Shown in pieces: positions 1 to 7,051 of a stretch of DNA of 22,624 nucleotides. A program made the translations under genes and the position numbers. The stretch's first letter is position 1. Each line of letters begins with the position of its first letter. Source of the stretch: a virus; IMG/VR virus record IMGVR_UViG_3300005511_000807, positions 1 through 22,624 of that record. One strand, written 5' to 3'. The notes beneath the pieces are model-generated. The model searched no databases. It saw only the letters and a list, made by a program, of their open reading frames with translations, and was not told the origin of the DNA.

Positions 1-978
1 GTGCTGGTGTCGGCGGTGGCTGGCGCGGCTGTTGGCATGCCGGCCTATGCCAGCTCGAACTTCGCCGGCGGCACCGACGGCGCCAACAACATCACCGGCG
101 CGCTGCTGCTCGGCTCCGACCTGGGCAGCCGCACCGGCATGTACAGCCTGCGCAGTTCCGGTGCGGCGGTGGCCATGCTGACCGACTGCGACGACATCAG
201 CACCTTCGCGGCGCAGGCTGCGTTCGGCCTGTCCGAAGGCATCTACATGGTCGGCGTGACGCCGCAGGGCGACACCCCGGCGGCGGCGGCTGCGGCCAAG
301 GCCGCGGCCAACATCGATTCGTATGCGTTCAAGCTGCTGCTGGGCGACTGGGTCTACTGGAGCGATCCGGTCAACTCGATTACCCGCGTCATCTCGCCGC
401 AGGCGTTCGTGGCGGGCCTGCTGGCCAATCTGTCGCCGGAGCAGTCCGGTCTGAACAAGGCCTTGTACGGCATCGTCGCCACCCAGCGCAGCCTGCAGAA
501 CCGCGCCTACTCGTCGGCCGAGCTGCAGGTGCTGGGCCAGGCGGGCATCGACGTGATCGCCAATCCGGTGCCGGGTGGCGCTTACTTCGGTACGCGCTTC
601 GGCCACAACACCTCGTCCAACCCGGTGACCAACGGCGACAACTACACCCGCATGACCAACTACATCGCCTACACGCTCAACACCGGCATGGGCAAGTACG
701 TTGGCCGCCTGCAGTCGAGCCGCGCCGACGATCCGACCCGCCTGCAAGCCAAGGCCACGGTGGACGCCTTCCTGGCCAATATGCGGCAGCAGGGCCAGGT
801 GGCGGACTTCTCCACCATCTGCGACCTGAGCAACAACCTGGCGCCGCGCATCGCCACCGGCTACATGCAGATGGACGCCAAGGTGCAGTACCTGTCGGTG
901 GTCGAGAAGTTCCTGATCAATATGGAGGGCGGCCAGTCGGTGCAGGTTGCCCGCACCAGTACCGTGGCCGCCAACTAA
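1..978 (+). CDS. Contractile tail sheath protein, 3' part
   Basis: This is the C-terminal 325 residues of a phage tail sheath protein, which polymerises around the tail tube and contracts to drive it through the host envelope. Sheath proteins of this family are usually about 450-500 residues, so the gene begins upstream of the window and the GTG at base 1 is not a supported start. The last 110 residues carry the compact C-terminal sheath domain: GKYVGRLQSSRADDPTRLQA, then an amphipathic helix (VDAFLANMRQQGQV) and the closing strands with EKFLINMEGGQ. The tube gene follows after a terminator-like hairpin, the usual sheath-tube order. Identification rests on overall sequence character plus context. 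Confidence 0.85.
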   Translation: MLVSAVAGAAVGMPAYASSNFAGGTDGANNITGALLLGSDLGSRTGMYSLRSSGAAVAMLTDCDDISTFAAQAAFGLSEGIYMVGVTPQGDTPAAAAAAKAAANIDSYAFKLLLGDWVYWSDPVNSITRVISPQAFVAGLLANLSPEQSGLNKALYGIVATQRSLQNRAYSSAELQVLGQAGIDVIANPVPGGAYFGTRFGHNTSSNPVTNGDNYTRMTNYIAYTLNTGMGKYVGRLQSSRADDPTRLQAKATVDAFLANMRQQGQVADFSTICDLSNNLAPRIATGYMQMDAKVQYLSVVEKFLINMEGGQSVQVARTSTVAAN

Positions 979-1000
979 GGCGGTTTTCACTTTCATCCAT

Positions 1001-1026
1001 GCCGCCTGAGGGCGGCTTTTTTATTT
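1001..1026 (+). terminator. Intrinsic terminator-like hairpin between sheath and tube genes
   Basis: GCCGCC (1001-1006), loop TGAG, GGCGGC (1011-1016), then six T, A and three T. It sits 22 bases after the sheath stop and just before the tube ribosome binding site. It may set the sheath:tube ratio or protect the upstream mRNA 3' end. Confidence 0.75.
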
Positions 1027-1036
1027 GGAGCGACAT

Positions 1037-1474
1037 ATGTCGGCAGCAAATCAAACTTTGGGCAAGGACATCCGCGTCGTCATCACGACGGCCACCGGCA
1101 ACTTGAACATTCCCACCACGGCGATCATGAAGTTCGACGCCCAACCTGTCACCACCGAGGAGAAGCGCACCGGCCTGGACGGCGAAGCGCGCCATACGGT
1201 TACGCACAACGGCTGGAAGGGCTCGTTCGAAATCGACCGCTTCGACAGCACGCTGGACGACTTCTGGGCCCAGGCCGAAGCCAACTACTACAACGGCATG
1301 AACGTGCCGTACGGCTTCATCCAGGAAACCATCCAGGAGCCCAACGGCGGCGTCTCGCAGTACCGCTATGAAAAAGTGGTCTACAAGCTGACCGAGCTGG
1401 GCGCGCGTGAAGGCGACAAGACCGTCAAGATGAAACTGGAATTCATGGCCTCGCGCCGCTTGAAAGTCCAGTAA
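1037..1474 (+). CDS. Phage tail tube protein
   Basis: The 145-residue protein has the size and position of a contractile-tail tube subunit (Mu gpM / P2 FII role), which forms the rigid inner tube of stacked hexamers. It is rich in beta strand, with alternating polar and hydrophobic runs (RHTVTHNGWKGSFEIDRFD; YRYEKVVYKLTELGAREGD; VKMKLEFMASRRLKVQ). This agrees with the tube fold. The start was set at ATG 1037 because GGAG at 1027-1030 lies six bases upstream; an in-frame TTG at 1025 lies before that site. The gene is flanked on both sides by terminator-like hairpins, which fits a protein needed in high copy. The assignment is from context and fold character rather than a diagnostic motif. Confidence 0.8.
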   Translation: MSAANQTLGKDIRVVITTATGNLNIPTTAIMKFDAQPVTTEEKRTGLDGEARHTVTHNGWKGSFEIDRFDSTLDDFWAQAEANYYNGMNVPYGFIQETIQEPNGGVSQYRYEKVVYKLTELGAREGDKTVKMKLEFMASRRLKVQ

Positions 1475-1488
1475 GCCCCGTGCTGCAA

Positions 1489-1522
1489 GGCGCGCGTCCA
1501 TCCGGCCGCGCGCCATTTTTTT
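1489..1522 (+). terminator. Strong hairpin plus T-tract after the tube gene
   Basis: GGCGCGCG (1489-1496) pairs perfectly with CGCGCGCC (1507-1514) around a 10-base loop, followed by A and seven T. It ends about 18 bases before the start of the tail chaperone gene. Confidence 0.75.
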
Positions 1523-1539
1523 ATTGAACAGGAACTGCA

Positions 1540-1899
1540 ATGAACAAACCAACTATTTCCATCGAGACGGTGTCGGACGACATCGTCAAGGCCGCCAACG
1601 CACTCGCCACCGTCGTCGCGGGCGGCCTGCGCATCGGCCTGAAGAAGCCGAACGTGCTGCGCCAGTACCAGATCGTCGAAACGGTCGGCGCTTCGGCGCG
1701 CAACGAGGTCTACATGGGCATGGTCATGCCGCTGCTGTGGGTGACGCAGATCGACGGCGACGACCAGCCGCCGCCATCGACCAAGCGCGAGCTGGAAGCG
1801 CTGATCTCGCGCCTGGGCGAGGACGGCATCAGCGCCGTCATGAGCCATGTGGCGGAGCAGGCCGACACCGCCGTGTCCGAGGCCGCCGTAAAAAACTAG
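1540..1899 (+). CDS. Tail assembly chaperone, short (gpG-like) form
   Basis: This 119-residue protein sits between tube and tape measure genes, where contractile and long non-contractile tail phages encode a pair of assembly chaperones. The short form (lambda gpG, Mu gp41 position) is made by normal termination and helps coat the tape measure during tube assembly. The start ATG follows CAGGAACTG, giving an acceptable AGGA site. The N-terminal half is compact and mixed alpha/beta (RIGLKKPNVLRQYQIVETVG), and the C-terminal half is helical and acidic. The final codons are GTA AAA AAC TAG, and the heptamer A_AAA_AAC at 1890-1896 is an ideal -1 slippery sequence. The short product is therefore only one of two expected proteins. 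Function is inferred from position and the frameshift. Confidence 0.8.
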   Translation: MNKPTISIETVSDDIVKAANALATVVAGGLRIGLKKPNVLRQYQIVETVGASARNEVYMGMVMPLLWVTQIDGDDQPPPSTKRELEALISRLGEDGISAVMSHVAEQADTAVSEAAVKN

Positions 1900-2069
1900 C
1901 ACGGAACCCCGCATTCGCCACGGTGGTGTACCTGGTGAAGAACGGGGTTCCGTTCGATGTGGCGCTGAGCCTGCCGGAAGAAGTCGGCACTGCCTGGGCC
2001 ATCGCCCTGGGCGAGCAAGAGGGCGGCGAGTTCGATTTCGCCGCGATGCGCTGGATGCCCAGGAAGTAG
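1540..2069 (+). CDS. Tail assembly chaperone, -1 frameshift extended (gpGT-like) form
   Basis: A -1 slip on A_AAA_AAC (1890-1896) re-reads C1896 and continues in the frame CTA GCA CGG through to the TAG at 2067-2069. This adds 57 residues (LARNPAFATVVYLVKNG... ending AMRWMPRK) to the 119-residue protein, giving about 176 residues. The downstream frame has no ATG near its beginning and no ribosome binding site, so fusion is the only sensible route to its expression. In lambda and many other tailed phages the extended protein binds the tape measure and recruits tube subunits, and the G:GT ratio matters for assembly. The tape measure gene begins 22 bases later. A perfect 10-bp stem (1901-1910 with 1944-1953) just downstream is the likely stimulator. 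Confidence 0.8.
1890..1953 (+). promoter_or_regulatory. Programmed -1 ribosomal frameshift signal
   Basis: The slippery heptamer A_AAA_AAC (1890-1896) is in the correct phase and ends directly at the zero-frame TAG (1897-1899). Four bases after the heptamer, ACGGAACCCC (1901-1910) is perfectly complementary to GGGGTTCCGT (1944-1953). The resulting 10-bp stem encloses 33 bases that could fold further or form a pseudoknot. Confidence 0.85.
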
Positions 2070-2091
2070 GGCGCGGTTTACAGGAGTTCCC

Positions 2092-3924
2092 ATGGCAAAA
2101 CCATACCAAATGATGTTGAAGTTACAGCTGTCCAATGGCGCCAGCAAGGGCTTGCGGGAGATCGCGAAGGCGCTGAAGCTGGTCGAAGATGGCGCGGGCA
2201 GGGCGCAGAAGAATCTGTCCGCGCTGGAGGAGATACTGGGCAAGCTGAAGGGCAAGGACGACGAGAAGGGCAAGAAGAAAAAAACTGGCGAAGCAATGGC
2301 CGGCGTCGCCGACAAGATGTTCGGCGCGTTCAAGTCGCCATACGAGGCGGCGGCGGAAGCCGCGCAGGCGCAGTCGGATTTCGAGACGCTCAACCTGGGC
2401 GCACAGAACAACGCCGCGGTGTATGCCAAGGCGGCCGCGTTGTCGCACAAAACGCTGGGCACCGGCATCGCCGACAACATCTCCCGCATACGCGATCTGA
2501 ACGATGCCTTCGGCGATCTGCCGAAATCGCTGGCGCTGTCGGAGGACTTCGCCAAATACTCGTTCGCGGCCAAGGTCGCCAACGGCGGCAAGGATGTCGA
2601 GGGGCTGACGGCGAATGCAGCCAAGGCCTTGGCTCTGCGCGGTGCGCCTGTCACGGGCGCCGATGCGGTGATGCGCAGCGAGCTGGATTTGCAATCGAAG
2701 GTGAATTTCGCCACCGGCGGCAAGGTCAACGGCGCGGAATTCGTGGCTGCGGCCAAGGCCGGAAAACAGGCGTATCAGCATTTCGACAAGGAGTATCTGT
2801 ACGGCCAGTTCTCCGCCTACATGGCGCAGGAATCCGGCGAGACGGCCGGCGCCAATGCGCAAGGCGCCTACGCGACGCTGGTGGGCGGCGGCATGGATGG
2901 CAAGGCCAAGGGCTTTCTGTCCCAGCTGGGCCTGCTGCAAGCGCGCGGCAAGGGCAAGGGCGGCGAGGCCGGCTTGAGCGCGGCCAACGTCGCGCTGATG
3001 GAGCACCGTCCCGACAAATTCATCGCCGAGGTGCTGGCGCCGGCGATCCGCAAAAAGTACGGCAACATCGACGACGCCAAGATGGTGTCGCTGCTGTCGA
3101 AAAACTTTGACGAGCACACCGCGAGCTTTATCGGCGACCAGATCGTCAACCAGCCGCGTTTGCAATCCCAGGCCAAGACGTATGAGAAGGCCAGCAACTA
3201 CGGCAGCGCCTACCAGCAATACCTGAAATCGCCGAAGGGCGCGGAGTTGGCGGCGGCGCAGGCGTGGAAGAATTTGCTGACCGTGATCGGCAGCGTGTAC
3301 CTGCCCAAAGTCACCAGCGCCTTGCTGTTCTTCGCCAAGACCATGGACAAGCTGGGCAACTGGCTGGGGCGCTTCCCGGTACTGACGCAGATTGCGGTCT
3401 ACGGCTTCGGCTTGCTGGCCGGCGCATTGAAGATAGGCGGAACGGTGCTCTCGTTGGGTGGCAATTTTTCCTGGCTGTGGAAGGCCATCAAGCGGATCGG
3501 CCCGCTGCTGCGGATGATAGTTCCGGCCATTGTGGCGATGGGCGAAGCGGTGATCGGAATGCTGACGCCGGTAGGTTGGGCAATTGCCGCCATCGTCGGC
3601 CTGAGCGTCGCGATCGGCGGCATCTGGTATTGGTTCCACAAGGATGCTCCCAAGAAGCCCGGTGCGCCGGCCATTCCCGCCGGTGCGACGGCGGGCGCGG
3701 CTGCCGCGCCGCGCAGCCTGCCGCCGGTCGCACCGCGCACGGCCATCAACCCGGTGCCGCCGCCTGCGCCTGCGCCGGTGTTCAAGGTCGAGAACAAGCT
3801 CGACTATCGCGGCATCACCACCCGCGTGCTGCAGGAAGCGGGCGCGCGGATGGCCGGGCCGCCCACCGGCCCCAATAACTTCGACGGCACGATGAACCTC
3901 GCCTCCGTCGCCTACGCAGGATAG
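2092..3924 (+). CDS. Tail tape measure protein
   Basis: At 610 residues this is the longest gene of the tail module, placed directly after the chaperones as tape measures are. It sets tail length and is ejected during DNA delivery. The N-terminal 100 residues are lysine- and alanine-rich helix with coiled-coil character (ALKLVEDGAGRAQKNLSALE). Hydrophobic segments follow at about residues 433-458 and 470-516, typical of the membrane-active region. Next is a proline/alanine-rich linker (about 523-560) and a short conserved-looking tail (LDYRGITTRVLQEAGARMAG ... FDGTMNL). The start has a good AGGAG site. For a contractile-tail phage this is a moderate-length tape measure, predicting a fairly short tail. 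Many long open frames on the opposite strand here are GC-driven shadows. Confidence 0.9.
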   Translation: MAKPYQMMLKLQLSNGASKGLREIAKALKLVEDGAGRAQKNLSALEEILGKLKGKDDEKGKKKKTGEAMAGVADKMFGAFKSPYEAAAEAAQAQSDFETLNLGAQNNAAVYAKAAALSHKTLGTGIADNISRIRDLNDAFGDLPKSLALSEDFAKYSFAAKVANGGKDVEGLTANAAKALALRGAPVTGADAVMRSELDLQSKVNFATGGKVNGAEFVAAAKAGKQAYQHFDKEYLYGQFSAYMAQESGETAGANAQGAYATLVGGGMDGKAKGFLSQLGLLQARGKGKGGEAGLSAANVALMEHRPDKFIAEVLAPAIRKKYGNIDDAKMVSLLSKNFDEHTASFIGDQIVNQPRLQSQAKTYEKASNYGSAYQQYLKSPKGAELAAAQAWKNLLTVIGSVYLPKVTSALLFFAKTMDKLGNWLGRFPVLTQIAVYGFGLLAGALKIGGTVLSLGGNFSWLWKAIKRIGPLLRMIVPAIVAMGEAVIGMLTPVGWAIAAIVGLSVAIGGIWYWFHKDAPKKPGAPAIPAGATAGAAAAPRSLPPVAPRTAINPVPPPAPAPVFKVENKLDYRGITTRVLQEAGARMAGPPTGPNNFDGTMNLASVAYAG

Positions 3925-3928
3925 ACAC

Positions 3929-4900
3929 ATGGCAAACACAGCATTTACCCTGACCCTGGGAAGCGAGACTTTCCAGGACTTTGAAATCCCCGAAAGCATT
4001 CCGCTCGGCGGCAGCCAGAAGCTGGTGGTGCACCAGTTGCCCGGCGGCGTGCGCGTGGTGCAGGCGATGGGCGCCGAGGACGATCCGATCCAGTGGTCCG
4101 GCCTGTTCCTCGGCGCCAACGCGCTGCAACGCGCCCGCGCCATCGACCTGATGCGGGTGGAAGGCAGCCAGCAGCAGCTCAGCTTTTTCGAATACAAATA
4201 CCGCGTCGTCGTCAAAAGCTTCAAGTACGTGGTGGAGCAGCGCCACCGCGTGCGCTACACGCTGGAGCTGGACGTGGTCGAGGACAGCACCCGCGCGCGG
4301 CCGTCGGCCAAGGCCGCCGACCTCAACGCCGCCATCAGCGCCGACGCCGCCAAGGCCGGCGCCATCGCGGCCAAGGTCGGCGATCCGAAGCTGACCGGCT
4401 TGATGAAGACGATGAACGACAGCATCAAGTCGGTCTCCGATTTCGTCCAGGCCGGCAGCAAGACCATCAACGGCGTGCTGGAGCCGGTGCGCGGCGTCGC
4501 CACCCAGGTCAAGGGCATGATCGCCGAGGCCGGCGCGGTGCTGCAAACGGTGACCACGCTGGGCGGCATCCTGCCCAACAACCCGGTCGCGCAGCAGGCC
4601 GCCAAGTTGACCAAGCAGCTGGACGCGGCCGTCAAGCTGCCGGACCTGCATCAGTTGCAAGCCGTGGTCGGCCGCATCGAAGCCAACCTGACGCGCGCCT
4701 CGGGGGCGGTGACATCCTTGCAGAAGGTGGTGGTCGGCGGCGAGAGCCTGTACCGGCTGGCCGCCAAGGTCTATGGCGACGCCACCAAGTGGATCGCCAT
4801 CGCCCAGGCCAATAAAGTCACCGATCCCCAGGTGACGGGCGTGCGGACGCTGGCGATACCGCCTACGCCGCCGGACAACGGAGGAGTACCCGGCCCATGA
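3929..4900 (+). CDS. Baseplate/tail protein (Mu N / DNA-circulation-like position) with C-terminal LysM domain
   Basis: This 323-residue protein lies between tape measure and hub genes, where Mu-like phages encode protein N. Residues 1-125 are beta-rich and resemble the N-terminal domain of DNA-circulation/gpU-like tail proteins (LVVHQLPGGVRVVQAMGAED; FEYKYRVVVKSFKYVVEQRH). Residues about 130-260 form an alanine-rich helical region. Residues about 268-312 are a LysM-like module (GESLYRLAAKVYGDATKWIA, then VRTLAIPP). LysM modules occur in other contractile baseplate proteins, where they mediate assembly or peptidoglycan contact. The gene starts five bases after the tape measure stop and overlaps the next start by four bases (ATGA). 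The exact role (completion protein versus hub-adjacent component) is uncertain. Confidence 0.7.
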   Translation: MANTAFTLTLGSETFQDFEIPESIPLGGSQKLVVHQLPGGVRVVQAMGAEDDPIQWSGLFLGANALQRARAIDLMRVEGSQQQLSFFEYKYRVVVKSFKYVVEQRHRVRYTLELDVVEDSTRARPSAKAADLNAAISADAAKAGAIAAKVGDPKLTGLMKTMNDSIKSVSDFVQAGSKTINGVLEPVRGVATQVKGMIAEAGAVLQTVTTLGGILPNNPVAQQAAKLTKQLDAAVKLPDLHQLQAVVGRIEANLTRASGAVTSLQKVVVGGESLYRLAAKVYGDATKWIAIAQANKVTDPQVTGVRTLAIPPTPPDNGGVPGP

Positions 4901-5997
4901 TCAATCAAGCACAGCCAACAAGCGCCGCCAACCGGCCGCGCGGCATGGTCTATGCCAACGGCGCCGCGCTGGACGGCGTGATCGGATTCGAGGTGAACAA
5001 CAACGCCTTCTTCGTGGCCGACACTTTCCGGCTGACGCTGTCCATTGCGGCCCAGCCGGCCGGACGCGGCGTCGATTTCTGGTCGCGCCAGGAACAGCTG
5101 GAGCTGGAGTTCCTGCTGGGCTTCCCGTCCGATCCCGGCCAGGTCGCCAAGTCCGATTTGACCAGCTTCCTGATCGGCTATGCCGACACGCTGGACGTCG
5201 ATCTCGACGCCGGCACCATCGTGCTGGCGGGGCGCGACTTGAGCTCCAGGCTGATCGACTTCAAGCGCACCAAGGTGTTCAGCAGCGGCACGCTGGTGGC
5301 GTCCGATGTCGTCAGCCAGATCGCCAAGGCGCAGGGGCTGACGCCGGCGGTAACGCCGACCACGGTGGCGGCCGGCGGCTACTACCAGATCGTCAAGGCA
5401 CTGGTGGCGTCCAACGTCAGCTACTGGGACATCGTCACCAAGCTGGCGCAGTACGAAGGCTACCAGGTGTATGTGCGCGGCCGTTCATTGCACTTCGAAC
5501 CGCGCACCGCCAAGAGCGCCGATCCCTACGTGCTGCGCTGGAAGGCGGGCGGCGTGGCCGAGTCCAACGCCATGCAGCTGGGCTTCCAGCGCAATCTGTC
5601 GCTGGCCAAGGACTTGCGCGTGAAAGTGCTGTCCTTCCACAGCAAGACCAACCAGGCCGTCAGTGAAGTGGCCGAGCGCAAGCGCGTGAGCGATGGCGCT
5701 GCCGTGCCGTTCGACGGCGAGCCGCAGGAGTATGTGCGCACCTTTCCCAATCTCGACGCCAGCCAGGCCAAGGCCAAGGCCAAGGCAATCTTGCAGGAAT
5801 TGTCGGCGCACGAAATGAGCTTGAAAGCCGACCTGCCGGGCGATGTGCTGCTGATGCCGACCAGCCTGATCCAGGTGAACGACACCGGCAGCGCCTTCGA
5901 CCAGGCTTACTACACGGCCTCCGTCACGCGCCGCTATTCGGTCGACGGCGGTTTCAGCATGTCGGTCGAAGCCAAGAACCAACTTCCCAACACTTAG
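4897..5997 (+). CDS. gpD-like baseplate hub protein
   Basis: This 366-residue protein sits between the LysM protein and the spike, the position of Mu gpP (gp44) and P2 gpD, the late-control/hub family. That family makes the central trimeric ring joining tube and spike. Features in keeping are the N-terminal strand-rich domain (LDGVIGFEVNNNAFFVADTF), the central LAGRDLSSRLIDFKR segment and the following helical part with YWDIVTKLAQYEGYQVYVRG, which resembles the family's core. The C-terminus closes with SVDGGFSMSVEAKN. Its ATG overlaps the preceding stop by four bases, so translation is coupled. No C-terminal LysM is present; it is on the upstream protein instead. Confidence 0.82.
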   Translation: MINQAQPTSAANRPRGMVYANGAALDGVIGFEVNNNAFFVADTFRLTLSIAAQPAGRGVDFWSRQEQLELEFLLGFPSDPGQVAKSDLTSFLIGYADTLDVDLDAGTIVLAGRDLSSRLIDFKRTKVFSSGTLVASDVVSQIAKAQGLTPAVTPTTVAAGGYYQIVKALVASNVSYWDIVTKLAQYEGYQVYVRGRSLHFEPRTAKSADPYVLRWKAGGVAESNAMQLGFQRNLSLAKDLRVKVLSFHSKTNQAVSEVAERKRVSDGAAVPFDGEPQEYVRTFPNLDASQAKAKAKAILQELSAHEMSLKADLPGDVLLMPTSLIQVNDTGSAFDQAYYTASVTRRYSVDGGFSMSVEAKNQLPNT

Positions 5998-6011
5998 CCG
6001 GAGGAGCATGC

Positions 6012-6686
6012 ATGAACAATCTCATCAACAGTATTCGCCTGGTGTCGCAGACGGCCGGGCAGGGCCTGGCGCGCACCCGCATCGGCACCGTCACCAGCTA
6101 CGACCCCAACACCTACAGCGCCAAGGTGCTGCTGCAACCGGAGGGCGTGGAAATCGGCTGGCTGCCGATCACCAGCGCCTGGAGCGGCAACGGCTGGGGC
6201 CTGTTCAGTCCGCCCACTTCGGGCGACACGGTGCAGCTGGAATTCCAGGAGGCCAGCATGGACGCCGGCCTGATCGTCGGCCGCTTCTACAGCGACCAGG
6301 CGCGGCCGCTGCCGGCGCCCAGCGGTGAGTTGTGGGCCGTGCACAAGAGCGGCGCGCAGTTCAAGCTGCTCAACAGCGGCGCCGCCGTGTTCAGCGACGG
6401 CCACGGCGCCAGCATCACGCTGAACGGCGACGGCAGCATCACGTCGGCGGCGTCGAGCTGGAACCACAGCGGCACGTTCAAGCTCAGCGGCGACGCCACC
6501 ATCAGCGGCAAGCTGGCTGTAAGTGCCGATGCCTCGATCACCGGCAAGCTGGCCGTCAGCGGCGATGGCGCCGTCGATGGCAAGCTCACCGTCGGTGGCG
6601 ATGTCCGGGGCGCCGGCGTCAGCCTGCGCACCCATACCCATCCCGGCGTGCAGTCCGGCCCGGGGATGACGGGAGCACCGGTGTGA
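6012..6686 (+). CDS. gpV-like baseplate spike protein
   Basis: This 224-residue protein is the membrane-piercing spike at the tail tip. Residues about 20-95 form the OB-fold domain (RIGTVTSYDPNTYSAKVLLQ, then GWLPITSAW and SGDTVQLEFQEASMDAGLIV). Residues about 105-200 form the beta-helix stalk, including three degenerate repeats of the type D-A-x-I-x-G-K-L-A-V (160-198). The C-terminal tip contains HTHPGVQSGPG. Its H208-T-H210 is the HxH motif that coordinates the buried iron in P2-type gpV. The start at ATG 6012 is preceded by GGAGGAG (6000-6006); an ATG at 6008 is out of frame. The stop overlaps the GTG start of the next gene (GTGA). Confidence 0.92.
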   Translation: MNNLINSIRLVSQTAGQGLARTRIGTVTSYDPNTYSAKVLLQPEGVEIGWLPITSAWSGNGWGLFSPPTSGDTVQLEFQEASMDAGLIVGRFYSDQARPLPAPSGELWAVHKSGAQFKLLNSGAAVFSDGHGASITLNGDGSITSAASSWNHSGTFKLSGDATISGKLAVSADASITGKLAVSGDGAVDGKLTVGGDVRGAGVSLRTHTHPGVQSGPGMTGAPV

Positions 6687-7048
6687 GCGATCTTTCCCAC
6701 TACATCGGCGGCGACCTGGCGCTGTCCGTCACCGGCGACCTGGCATTGAGCAGCGGCACGCTGGAAGGCCAGCAGCGCATCCTGCGGCGCCTGCTGACCA
6801 ATGCCGGCGACTATCTGTGGCAGCTGGACTATGGCGCCGGCGTGTCGCAGGAAATCGGCAAGACGCTGGACGCCGGCCGCCTGCGCGCGCTGATCCGCGA
6901 GCAGTTGTTCAACGAGGCCATCGTCTCGCACCAGCCTGATCCGGTGATCCTGATCAGTCCTATCGACAACGGCATCAGCGTGCGCATTCAGTACGTCGAT
7001 GCCGAAGTCCAGCAGCCGGTCAATCTGGCATTCAACCTCAACAGGTAA
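6683..7048 (+). CDS. gpW / T4 gp25-like baseplate wedge protein
   Basis: The 121-residue protein belongs to the small wedge family (P2 gpW, T4 gp25, Mu gp46), which links the central hub to the wedges and initiates sheath polymerisation. The family-like core is ILRRLLTNAGDYLWQLDYGA, followed by VSQEIGKTLD and a C-terminal strand region (ILISPIDNGISVRIQYVDAE). The start is GTG 6683, which overlaps the spike stop by four bases and has GGGAG about eight bases upstream. It is chosen over longer in-frame extensions because those run inside the spike gene. The next gene starts three bases after the stop. Confidence 0.87.
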   Translation: MSDLSHYIGGDLALSVTGDLALSSGTLEGQQRILRRLLTNAGDYLWQLDYGAGVSQEIGKTLDAGRLRALIREQLFNEAIVSHQPDPVILISPIDNGISVRIQYVDAEVQQPVNLAFNLNR

Positions 7049-7051
7049 ATC

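Noticed and set aside
2122-4224. A 700-residue open frame on the minus strand across the tape measure gene
   Set aside because: It is antisense to a well supported tape measure gene, is arginine/glutamine/leucine biased as expected for a GC-rich shadow frame, and has no ribosome site or recognisable domain.
6008-6328. Alternative ATG at 6008 starting a different frame over the spike gene
   Set aside because: The frame from 6012 encodes the OB-fold, beta-helix and HTH tip. The 6008 frame is a short arginine/glutamine-rich shadow.
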